Positions 42,727 to 50,081 of a DNA stretch of 64,000 nucleotides are shown piece after piece. The position numbers were made by a program, and so were the translations under genes. How positions within the stretch are numbered: position 1 is the stretch's first letter; each line of letters starts with the position of its first letter. The stretch comes from Bacillota bacterium (GTDB lineage Bacteria > Bacillota > Clostridia > Christensenellales > SZUA-584): NCBI GenBank assembly GCA_023428025.1, contig JAEYZN010000031.1, positions 1 to 64,000 on the forward strand. Reading direction: 5' to 3'. The notes under the pieces were generated by a model. The model did not search any database, had not been told where the DNA came from, and saw only the letters and a program-made list of their open reading frames with translations.

Positions 42727-43701
42727 ATGAAACGTATTTTGTTTTTTGTTATTACTTGTATGATTTTATTAAGCGGATATGGCTGCAAACAGAGTATTAC
42801 TGAAAACCAAACTGACCCTTATGTTGCAAGACGCATTCAGTCAGGTAAAAGCATTGGATTTTCGGTGGCGGGTTTTGCAGCGCCATATTTTAGCGTATTG
42901 ATAGACTATGCAAAGCTTGAAGCCTTAGAAAATGATGTATATCTTTATGTGAAGGATGCGAAGTGGAATACCGTTCAGCAATCAGCGGATATTGATGAGT
43001 TTATCGGTCTTGGCGTTGATGCCATTTGTGTGATACCAATTGATTCCAAGCAAATCATACCTTCTTTTGAGAAAGTAAAAAAGGCAGATATACCGCTTAT
43101 TGATGTTAACGTACAGCACGATCCGCAGGCAGAGGGCTTGATTGACTGCTTTGTCGGTGCCAGCATGACCAAGCAAGCCGCAATGGCGGCTGAGTCGTTA
43201 ATGGGGCTGATGAAAGAAGATGATACAAACATAATTATGCTGGAAGGGGCGGCAGGGAATTTTGCTACAATTGGAAGAGCAAAGGGATTTGAAGAGATGA
43301 TTGCCGGAACCAGATTTAAAATAATCGGCCGCGCATACACAGGCTGGGAAAAAGATAAAGCGGAAGAAATAATGAAAGAAATGCTTGAAAAATATGATGA
43401 TATCGATGCGCTGTATGCGCATGACGATGATATTGCAATAGGAGCAATACAGGCGATAAAGGCTTCCGGACGGGCAGGAGAGTTCCCGATAGTTTCCATA
43501 TCAGGGAATATTGACGGCTATGAAGCGATTAAACGAGGCGAGATATTAAGCACCGTATCGCAGCCTCCGGATTGGGAAGGAATAATGGCAATACGTGTGG
43601 CAATTGATCTGATGGAGGGGAGAGAAGTAAAAAAGTGGATTGAAACCCCTGTTGCGCTGGTTACAAAAGAGAATGTATCGGAGTATAAGGGACTCTGGTA
43701 A
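42727..43701 (+). CDS. Sugar-binding lipoprotein, paralogue of 36947
   Basis: A 324-residue lipoprotein (signal peptide to a GYGC lipobox, Cys ~20) closely related to the importer binding protein at 36947: shared SVAGFAAPYF, IPIDSKQIIPSFEKV, QHDP, MLEGAAGNF, ALYAHDDD, STVSQPPDWEG and a C-terminal YKGLW. The long acidic linker of 36947 is missing. ATG 42727 places the signal peptide correctly; GTG 42712 overlapping the preceding stop is an alternative. It is likely co-translated with the 41711 gene. Role: second binding subunit or signalling partner. Confidence 0.85.
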   Translation: MKRILFFVITCMILLSGYGCKQSITENQTDPYVARRIQSGKSIGFSVAGFAAPYFSVLIDYAKLEALENDVYLYVKDAKWNTVQQSADIDEFIGLGVDAICVIPIDSKQIIPSFEKVKKADIPLIDVNVQHDPQAEGLIDCFVGASMTKQAAMAAESLMGLMKEDDTNIIMLEGAAGNFATIGRAKGFEEMIAGTRFKIIGRAYTGWEKDKAEEIMKEMLEKYDDIDALYAHDDDIAIGAIQAIKASGRAGEFPIVSISGNIDGYEAIKRGEILSTVSQPPDWEGIMAIRVAIDLMEGREVKKWIETPVALVTKENVSEYKGLW

Positions 43702-43772
43702 GCGTTTAATAAGCAAAGAGAAGGTCAAACAGGTGCCTATCAAAAAGTTACACAAGATAGATAAAAAATGAT

Positions 43773-43797
43773 AAAGAGCTGGCAGCTCTTTTTATTT
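43773..43797 (+). terminator. Intrinsic terminator
   Basis: AAAGAGCT (43773-43780) / AGCTCTTT (43784-43791) with a 3-nt loop and a T-rich tail. It ends the importer operon. Confidence 0.85.
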
Positions 43798-43812
43798 TAT
43801 ATTGAAAAACAG

Positions 43813-43835
43813 TATCGAATTGGTACAGTTCGATA
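43813..43835. promoter_or_regulatory. Inverted repeat upstream of the 3-epimerase
   Basis: TATCGAA (43813-43819) / TTCGATA (43829-43835), 9-nt centre. It lies about 85 bp before the epimerase start and could be an operator. Confidence 0.4.
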
Positions 43836-43918
43836 AAATACATCGGGCATTCCTTAGATACCTACATTTATGACAGGCCGGAATTAGAATAAACTTAAAA
43901 AAGGATTGTAAAATAGAA

Positions 43919-44769
43919 ATGATAGCGCGAAATGAACAGCTTGGCCTTTATGAAAAAGCAATTCCATACGAAACAGATTGGAAAACAAAACTGGTCTCGG
44001 CAAAAGAAGCGGGCTTTGACTTTTTCGAAATCAGCATTGATGAGTCGAAAGAGCGGATGCTAAGGCTCGACTGGGATATGAGCCAAAGAAAAGAGTTGGT
44101 CAATGCAAGCCTTAAAGCCGGACTTCAGATCCGCACAATGTGCTTAAGCGGACACCGCAAGTATCCGCTTGGCAGCGGGAAAAAGGAAATAGAAAATAAA
44201 TCGCTTGAGATTATGAAAAAAGCCATTGATTTAGCAGCTTTCATTGGCGTGCGTATTATCCAAATAGCAGGATACGATGTTTATTATGATGAGCAGTCTT
44301 GCCCTGAGACGAGAGAACGTTTCGCATTGAATTTGGAAAAAAGTGTGGAGATGGCGTCGCGCGTGGGTATTATCTTGGCGCTGGAAACAATGGAAAACGA
44401 CTTTATGAATACGGTGAAGAAAGCAATGAAGTTTGTGAGCATGATTAATTCTCCGTATTTAAAGATTTATCCCGATTCGGGCAATATTGCGAACGCTGTG
44501 CGTGATGTTCGAACTGACATTATGTATGGAGATGGACATATTGTCGCCGCGCACTTGAAAGAAACAAACCCCGGCGTATTTCGCGAAGTGCCGTATGGAA
44601 TGGACATGTGGATTTTGTTGAAGCGATAAAAGCATATAAAAAGGTTGGAGTCAATATGTTTCTTGCGGAGTTTTGGTGCGTAAATGGAAGTAATTGGAGG
44701 AAGATATTAAAGCAATACAATCAGTTTTTGAGGAACAAAATAGAACTAGCAAATAGATCTGAGAATTGA
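43919..44769 (+). pseudogene. L-xylulose/L-ribulose-5-P 3-epimerase (UlaE/SgbU family), frameshifted
   Basis: The first 227 or so residues match UlaE-type 3-epimerases: LALETMEN (catalytic Glu), IYPDSGN (Asp) and AAHLKETNPGVFREVPYG (His). At 44597-44601 the frame breaks: the expected GHVDFVEAIKAYKK and FLAEFW (last catalytic Glu) continue in the next frame to TGA 44767-44769, giving the family length of ~283 when joined. One missing A in GGAATGG would explain it. As read, the product loses its last metal ligand and would be inactive; a sequencing error is possible. It would supply the L-xylulose-5-P to L-ribulose-5-P step. Confidence 0.8.
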
Positions 44770-45165
44770 GACTAAAAACGCCTTGATATTCCTGCTTGAA
44801 CAGATGGTGAACAGCAATGTCTCTGAGGTGATGTTTAAGAAAGCAGGAGGAGCTTGCCGGTCAACGTATCGCGCTGAAAGCCGAACTGAATGAAATCAGG
44901 GACGACACCAGATACATCAAGGATATGGTTGTAAGTTCAAGGTCAGAAATTACATTGAATCGCTCGACAGGGAAACGGCGGTTGAACTGATTGACCATAT
45001 CAAGGTGTTTAAAAAGGAAAAGGCGGCTGAGGGCGGCTATGTTCAAAGAGTCGATATATACTTCGACTTCATCGGCAAATCAATTATTTGGACTTCGATA
45101 ATTTCAAGGACTATCTGAAAGACAAGATATCCAAAGACCCGGCAACAAGCCAAAAAGCCGGATAA
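44768..45165 (+). pseudogene. Serine recombinase C-terminal remnant (DUF4368 type)
   Basis: At least three frames must be joined: VNSNVSEVMFKKA, EELAGQRIALKAELNEIRDD, then YIESLDRETAVELIDHIKVF and YVQRVDIYFDFIG, ending NFKDYLKDKISKD before TAA 45163-45165. The 'LI-D-I-V.......QR-DIYF-FIG' pattern is the DUF4368 tail of large serine recombinases from clostridial elements. The catalytic N-terminus is absent. It lies 46 bp from the tRNA-Ser gene at the right end of the island. Confidence 0.75.
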
Positions 45166-45173
45166 TCCTGCTA

Positions 45174-45209
45174 AAAGAAAAATCACAAGGCATGAATATA
45201 CCTTGTGAT
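45174..45209 (-). terminator. Minus-strand terminator of tRNA-Ser
   Basis: CCTTGTGAT (45201-45209) / ATCACAAGG (45182-45190): on the minus strand the stem is followed by TTTTTCTTTT. It lies directly after the tRNA 3' end. Confidence 0.75.
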
Positions 45210-45211
45210 CA

Positions 45212-45301
45212 TGGCGGAGAGAGTGGGATTCGAACCCACGGTTGCTTGCGCAACACCGGTTTTCAAGACCGGCACTTTAAACCAGACTCAGACATCTCTC
45301 C
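45212..45301 (-). tRNA. tRNA-Ser(UGA)
   Basis: Minus-strand sequence folds as a 90-nt class II tRNA with encoded CCA. Acceptor GGAGAGA pairs with TCTCTCC; the anticodon stem CCGGT/ACCGG encloses CTTGAAA with anticodon TGA; a long variable arm TGTTGCGCAAGCAAC follows; T loop GGTTCGAATCC is normal. The 3' end faces the island, and its last 21 nt recur at 22454-22474. Confidence 0.95.
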
Positions 45302-45514
45302 AAAGCATTGTCAGTATAGCAAAAGCAAAGCGGATGCGTCAAGCGATGCGGCGGAGAAGTTAACGATATAATATAGTCCTAAAAAAGAAAAAAAAGTACA
45401 ATACCCGTTTGGCGCAAGTTCATTATAATGGCGGTAAAAGCTGAGGACGCACACTTTTACGAATGCTGTTTTGGTGATACAATAAGTTTAAGTGAAAGTG
45501 ACTGGCGGTGAAGA

Positions 45515-46765
45515 ATGAGCAGGCTGGATACGGCGCAGGCCCTTGTGCACACTTTCGGCAATGCCGTGGGCATTCACTGCTTTGCCGTGGACATGTCGGG
45601 CAAGGGAAGCGCGAACAACGGCCTGTTCTGCCAAATCTGCTGTCAGAAACAGATTGACGAAAACGGACGGGCGGCCTGCGAAAGCCTGATGGAATACGCC
45701 ATCTACCAGTCGGAACGGTGGGGCGGCAAATATGAGTTTTTGTGCCCTGCCGGGGCGGCCTTCATCGCGGCCCCGGGGTTAAGGCACGGCATGCTGGAAT
45801 ACGGGCTCATCGCCGGACCGTTCCTGATGGTGGAGCCGCACGACTTTCTGGAAGAAGGGTTCCCCGGGCTGTTTGCCGGCAGCACGCGCGACATCGCCGT
45901 GGCGGCCAAAACGCTGCCGTATATTGAACCCCGGCGCGTGTCGTCGCTGGCGGATATGCTGTTTATGATCACGGCCTATACCGAACAGCGGGACAGCGAA
46001 GACCTGAGGCTGCTGGAGCAGACCAGCGCCCGATATAATGAGATATTTTCAACCATACAGGATATAAAGACGGGCGCGCGTACGCAGGAATACCCGCTGG
46101 AGACGGAGAAGAGGCTGCAGCGGTATATCGCCGCGGGTGACAAGGCCGGTGCGCAGCGGGCGCTGAATGAGATTCTGGGCGCGATTTTCTTTGCGGCCGG
46201 GGCGGATTTCGCGGTGATCAAGATGCGCGTGACGGAGCTGCTGGTGCTGCTGTCGCGGGCGGCGATAGACGGCGGCGCGGAGCCGGGGCGGATATTCGGC
46301 CTCTCGCGGGACTTTCTGACGGAGATTACCGGGTTTCACACGCTGGACGACCTCAGCATCTGGCTTTCCGGCATCCTGTCCAGCTTCACCGGGCTGGTGT
46401 TTGCCGTTCCGGAGACCAAGCACACAGACACGATACAAAAAGTGATGGAATATGTGAACGCGAACTATATGAAGCGCATGAGCCTCAATGACATATCCGA
46501 GCATGTGTCGTTCAGCGTGTCGTATTTGAGCCGCATATTTAAGGAAGAAAAGGGGATGAGCCTCTCGTCGTACATCAACGAGGTGCGCATCCGCAACGCC
46601 AAGTCCATGCTGCTGGGAAGTGACATCCCGCTCTCGTCGCTGGCATACTGCTGCGGGTTTGACGACCAGAGCTATTTTTCCAAGGTGTTCAAGAAACTCA
46701 CCGGCACGACGCCGGGCAAATACCGCGAAAAGCGGGGGATCATCAATAAAAAGACGGAGGAATAG
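45515..46765 (+). CDS. PocR-domain AraC-family regulator
   Basis: A 416-residue regulator with an N-terminal PocR ligand/metal domain (~5-160) carrying the cysteine motif LFCQICCQKQ...C...C, and a C-terminal AraC double HTH (~310-410: MSLNDISEHVSFSVSYLSRIFKEE and LSSLAYCCGFDDQSYFSKVFKK). PocR domains are found in regulators of cobalamin-dependent pathways. The next gene, 3 nt away, encodes a corrinoid protein, supporting a role in methyl-group or corrinoid metabolism. The start ATG 45515 has TGGCGGTGA upstream. The preceding 45302-45514 spacer shows A+T-rich promoter-like sequence only. Confidence 0.88.
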   Translation: MSRLDTAQALVHTFGNAVGIHCFAVDMSGKGSANNGLFCQICCQKQIDENGRAACESLMEYAIYQSERWGGKYEFLCPAGAAFIAAPGLRHGMLEYGLIAGPFLMVEPHDFLEEGFPGLFAGSTRDIAVAAKTLPYIEPRRVSSLADMLFMITAYTEQRDSEDLRLLEQTSARYNEIFSTIQDIKTGARTQEYPLETEKRLQRYIAAGDKAGAQRALNEILGAIFFAAGADFAVIKMRVTELLVLLSRAAIDGGAEPGRIFGLSRDFLTEITGFHTLDDLSIWLSGILSSFTGLVFAVPETKHTDTIQKVMEYVNANYMKRMSLNDISEHVSFSVSYLSRIFKEEKGMSLSSYINEVRIRNAKSMLLGSDIPLSSLAYCCGFDDQSYFSKVFKKLTGTTPGKYREKRGIINKKTEE

Positions 46766-46768
46766 AGC

Positions 46769-47404
46769 ATGAGCATATTTGAAGAAATGAGCTCCTTTCT
46801 GCAGCAGGGCCGGGCGCCCAAGGTTAAGGAGCTGGTGACTCAGGCGCTGGCCGACGGCGAGGACGCAAAAAAGATATTGGAAGAAGGCCTGCTCTCCGGT
46901 ATGGCGATCATCGGCGGAAAGTTCAAAAACAACGAGGTGTATGTGCCTGAGGTGCTGATTGCCGCCCGGGCGATGAACGCGGGCATGGAGATTTTGAAGC
47001 CGTCGCTGGCCAGCAACGATGTGAAGGCCGTGGGCAAGGCGATCTTAGGGACGGTGAAGGGCGACCTGCACGACATCGGCAAGAACCTCGTCAAGATCAT
47101 GCTGGAGGGCAAGGGCATTGAGGTGATCGACCTGGGCACCGACGTGGCGCCCGAGACGTTCATCCAGGCGGCGATCGACAATGACGCGAAGGTCGTGGCG
47201 TGCTCGGCGCTGCTGACGACGACGATGGGCGTGATGAAGGACGTGGTGGACAAAGCCAAGGAGATGGGCGTGCGCGACAAGCTGTCCATCATGGTGGGCG
47301 GCGCGCCGGTCACCGAGAACTACAAGGATTCCATCGGCGCGGACTATTACGCGTCGGACGCGGCTTCCGCGTCGGACGTGGCGTATCAGATACTGAGCGC
47401 ATAA
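46769..47404 (+). CDS. Methyltransferase cognate corrinoid protein
   Basis: A 211-residue two-domain protein: an N-terminal helical B12-binding-2 cap (~10-85) and a C-terminal Rossmann B12-binding domain (~90-210) with the cobalt-ligating motif GDLHDIGKN, then ALLTTTMGVMK and MVGGAPVT. This is the MtbC/MtmC/MtaC-type methyl carrier that shuttles methyl groups between a substrate methyltransferase and an acceptor. No methyltransferase or reactivase lies nearby. The ribosome site GGAGG overlaps the stop of the PocR gene, so the two are coupled. Confidence 0.92.
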   Translation: MSIFEEMSSFLQQGRAPKVKELVTQALADGEDAKKILEEGLLSGMAIIGGKFKNNEVYVPEVLIAARAMNAGMEILKPSLASNDVKAVGKAILGTVKGDLHDIGKNLVKIMLEGKGIEVIDLGTDVAPETFIQAAIDNDAKVVACSALLTTTMGVMKDVVDKAKEMGVRDKLSIMVGGAPVTENYKDSIGADYYASDAASASDVAYQILSA

Positions 47405-47435
47405 ATATCAAAAAGCAATATAGTGTGTAATGGCG

Positions 47436-47464
47436 GCCGGTTTGAAGTGACCGGCTGTTATTTT
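47436..47464 (+). terminator. Intrinsic terminator
   Basis: GCCGGT (47436-47441) / ACCGGC (47450-47455) followed by TGTTATTTTT after the corrinoid gene. Confidence 0.7.
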
Positions 47465-47558
47465 TATGGATGATATTGTTGAAGATGCGCATGGTTGACA
47501 GGGCTTTGCCTGTATGCGATGATATTTGTATCAATTCAGATTAGACGGAGAGTTAAAT

Positions 47559-48083
47559 ATGGCGCTGAGAGAGATACGCAAGATCGGCGACGAGGTGCTG
47601 CGCAAAACCTGCAAGCCGGTGACCGAAGTGAACGACAGGATCAGGATGCTGCTGCAGGACATAGAGGATACGCTGAAAAGCGACGACAACGGGGCGGGGC
47701 TGGCCGCGCCGCAGATCGGCATATTGCGCCGCTTGATCGTGGTGAACGGCCCGGACGGCTATCTCAAGCTGGTGAATCCGCGTATCGTGGCGGCGGAGGG
47801 CGAGCATGAGGTGGAGGAAGGCTGCCTGAGCGTGCCGGGCAGGTGGGGCAAGCTGATGCGCCCCGTGAAGGTGAAGGTGGCGGCGCTCAACGAGAACGGC
47901 GAAGAAGTGTCGATCGACGCCGAGGACGACTACGCCAAGCTGATGTGCCACGAGATCGACCATCTGGACGGCATACTGTTCATCGACAAAGTCACGGAGT
48001 TTCTGGACGACGGGGACGGAGATGACGACGATGAAGACGGGGACGACGAGGACTGGGACGAAGACGAAGCCGACGAGGACTGA
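47559..48083 (+). CDS. def: Peptide deformylase with acidic tail
   Basis: A 174-residue peptide deformylase removing the formyl group from nascent proteins. Three family motifs are intact: GAGLAAPQIG (motif 1), EGCLS (motif 2, metal Cys) and HEIDH (motif 3, metal His pair). Unusual is the last ~25 residues (~150-174), 20 of them Asp or Glu, beyond the normal family end. ATG 47559 has GACGGAGAG upstream and gives the usual ALREIRKIGD start; GTA/GTG-type codons further up are not supported. Confidence 0.95.
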   Translation: MALREIRKIGDEVLRKTCKPVTEVNDRIRMLLQDIEDTLKSDDNGAGLAAPQIGILRRLIVVNGPDGYLKLVNPRIVAAEGEHEVEEGCLSVPGRWGKLMRPVKVKVAALNENGEEVSIDAEDDYAKLMCHEIDHLDGILFIDKVTEFLDDGDGDDDDEDGDDEDWDEDEADED

Positions 48084-48118
48084 GAAACACCTGATGAAGC
48101 TTAAAGGAGGGCGACGCC

Positions 48119-48370
48119 ATGCTGGAATTCAAATACGATACCCAATTGCTTATTGAAGGGGACGGCCTTCAGGAGGATGAGATCAACAGGTACATTTCAG
48201 AAAACATTGAAGGCGACAGCCTGCTGGCTGTGGGGGACGACAAGCTGATCAAGATCCATTACCATACCAACACGCCATGGAAGGTGCTGGAATATTGCGA
48301 TACCCTGGGGGACATCTACGACATCGTTGTGGAGAATATGGAACGCCAGGAGAACGGCCTGCAGGGCTAG
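48119..48370 (+). CDS. Small FakA/YloV C-terminal-like protein
   Basis: An 83-residue protein resembling the segment of fatty-acid kinase FakA (YloV) that reads 'I.G..L..d.i...i....GDS.vvvGDd.liKvHvHTn.P..vLey...lG...di.i.NM..Q'. Here this is INRYISENIEGDSLLAVGDD, IKIHYHTNTPWKVLEYCDTLGD and VVENMERQ. It lacks the kinase domain, so it is a free-standing module of unknown function. AAAGGAGGG precedes ATG 48119; it follows the deformylase by 35 bp and is probably co-transcribed. Confidence 0.75.
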   Translation: MLEFKYDTQLLIEGDGLQEDEINRYISENIEGDSLLAVGDDKLIKIHYHTNTPWKVLEYCDTLGDIYDIVVENMERQENGLQG

Positions 48371-48440
48371 CCACCGGCGCCGGATAATCTTTATTCAGTT
48401 TACAGAAGCGATATCAGCCGCGAGCGGGCGGTATCGTTTT

Positions 48441-48929
48441 TTATTCCACACCGAACATCAGCCGCGCCAGTTCCCGGCCCGCCCGCGTTTTGAAGTATTT
48501 GTGGTGAAAGGTGACGAAGGCTTCGTGCGTGAAGTCGGCCTCGTCGCGGTTGACCAGAAAGTCCGCCTCGATGATGATCTGGTAGTCGATGCCATTAACG
48601 TCCGTGTAGGTATGGTGGTGGGCGATGATGTACTGCACGCGCTCTGAGACGGCTGCGCTCGCGCCGCAGCGCTCCAGTATCGGGCGGGCGATGGCGGGGC
48701 CTTCTTTTTCCTGCAGCTTGCCGCCGCACGCGCCGTATTTTTCCTCGCAGTGGCGGATGGCGATGTCGTGCAGCACCGCGGTCAGCTCGACGACTGTCAG
48801 CGCTTCGCCGGTCAGGCCTTCTTTCTCTGCAATGGCGCGGGCAAAGCCCAGCACCTTGAGCGCGTGACCCACGCGGCGGGTGTCGCTGCCGTTGACTTTT
48901 ACCATCTCCAATATCGCCTGGCCTGTCAT
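48441..48929 (-). CDS. HD-domain phosphohydrolase
   Basis: A 162-residue protein with an HD metal site: RVGHALKV (first His), VLHDIAIRH (HD pair), then AHHHTYTDVNGIDYQIIIEADFLVN (later His and Asp). This resembles the single-domain HDIG/YpgQ-like hydrolases acting on nucleotides or phosphate esters; the substrate is unknown. ATG 48929 on the minus strand has GGAGAG upstream. It converges with the FakA-like gene. Confidence 0.8.
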   Translation of the reverse strand: MTGQAILEMVKVNGSDTRRVGHALKVLGFARAIAEKEGLTGEALTVVELTAVLHDIAIRHCEEKYGACGGKLQEKEGPAIARPILERCGASAAVSERVQYIIAHHHTYTDVNGIDYQIIIEADFLVNRDEADFTHEAFVTFHHKYFKTRAGRELARLMFGVE

Positions 48930-49048
48930 ATTTTCTCTCCTTTGACGTGTATACGTTGATATTGTGACAAGACAAGTATATAATCATTTACAGGGATTTA
49001 ACAATAATCCCGAACCGAAATTATACTTATATATTATTGGAGCCTGTC

Positions 49049-50068
49049 ATGAATATCTTCTACCCGCTTAAAAAGGCGCTTATTTTGCGTAACCTTGAAA
49101 AGCGCAGGCAAGCGCACCCCTTTGCCGCCGAAGAGGCGGAACGCCACTCGATGCCCGCGGACGCGGGCGATGACCAGAACAACAGCCACTATTTCTCCTG
49201 CCATGACCTTATGGGCAACAGCCTGCTGATTCGCCATGCCCAGCGGGGCGTGAAACACATCGAGGTGTGGTTTGCTTACCGCGACGCGGCGGGCCGCGCG
49301 TATATCAGCGGCAGGCAGCTCTACGCCGCGGGCGAAGCGTCCACCGGCGTGGCCTGTGTGGAGCCGGGCAAAACGTGGACGTTCTCATATGACGGCGAGG
49401 CGCAGGACCTGCGCTCCGGCCGGACAGTCCCTGCGGAGCTGGACGCCACGTTCAACGCGATGGGCGGCATATTCGAGTTCGGCCACGACGTGGACGCGCG
49501 CGTGATGGCGGCGGCGATCGCGAAAGAGAAATGGAGCCGGGCGTTCTTCGAGGAGCTGCAGAGCAACGACCAGGTGCACTACGAGCAGCCGGGCCGGGCC
49601 GCCGGCACGCTGGAGCTGGGCGGGGAGATCATCCCGTTCAATCTTCCGGCGATGCGCGACCACTCCTTCGGCAAGCGCGACTGGAGCTACATGAACAGAC
49701 ACTTCTGGCTGATGGCGCTGATGGAGGACGGGCGGCAGCTGAACGCCAACATGGTGAGCTACCCGGTGCTGAAGCTGATGACCGGCTATTATGCGGACGG
49801 CGGCAAAACGGTGTGCGTGGAGAACGCGCGCATCGTGGAAGACGTGGTGAGGCCGCATGAGGTGCCGGAGGCGTTCACGTTTGAGGCACAGCTGACGGAC
49901 GGGCGGGCCTTAAGCGTGGCGTGCCGCCGCGAGGCGGTGTTCCCGTTCCCGTTTGCGGGCGGGGCGTATACCATCTATGAGGGCGTGGGCGCGTTTGAGC
50001 TGGATGGCGCGAAGGGACGCGGCATACTCGAGTTCGGCTGGAACGGCGATCCGTCCCGCTGCGTGTGA
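49049..50068 (+). CDS. DUF7064/lipocalin-like protein paired with PEP-synthase-like gene
   Basis: A 339-residue, probably cytoplasmic beta-rich protein. It has an N-terminal half reading VWFAYRDAAGRAYISG and WTFSYDGEAQDL, and a central block NLPAMRDHSFGKRDWSYMNRHFWLMAL, which resembles the 'RDHSfG.RdW' signature of hydroxyneurosporene-synthase/AttH-like (DUF7064-type) barrels. In some animals and bacteria such a domain is fused to a PEP-synthase-like protein; here the partner is the next gene, 13 bp downstream. The name is tentative and no reaction is assigned. ATG 49049 follows GGAG. Confidence 0.55.
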   Translation: MNIFYPLKKALILRNLEKRRQAHPFAAEEAERHSMPADAGDDQNNSHYFSCHDLMGNSLLIRHAQRGVKHIEVWFAYRDAAGRAYISGRQLYAAGEASTGVACVEPGKTWTFSYDGEAQDLRSGRTVPAELDATFNAMGGIFEFGHDVDARVMAAAIAKEKWSRAFFEELQSNDQVHYEQPGRAAGTLELGGEIIPFNLPAMRDHSFGKRDWSYMNRHFWLMALMEDGRQLNANMVSYPVLKLMTGYYADGGKTVCVENARIVEDVVRPHEVPEAFTFEAQLTDGRALSVACRREAVFPFPFAGGAYTIYEGVGAFELDGAKGRGILEFGWNGDPSRCV

Positions 50069-50081
50069 CGGGAGGGCGGCC

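Larger units (their letters stand above)
22454..45301. mobile_element. Putative genomic island at tRNA-Ser(UGA)
   Basis: Bounded on the right by an intact tRNA-Ser gene and on the left by a 21-bp copy of its 3' end (20/21 identical, same orientation). Contents are more A+T-rich than both flanks, begin with IS and helicase remnants and end with a serine-recombinase remnant beside the tRNA. The cargo is a complete sugar-sensing, uptake and catabolism cluster. No intact integrase is present, so the island is probably fixed. Confidence 0.65.
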
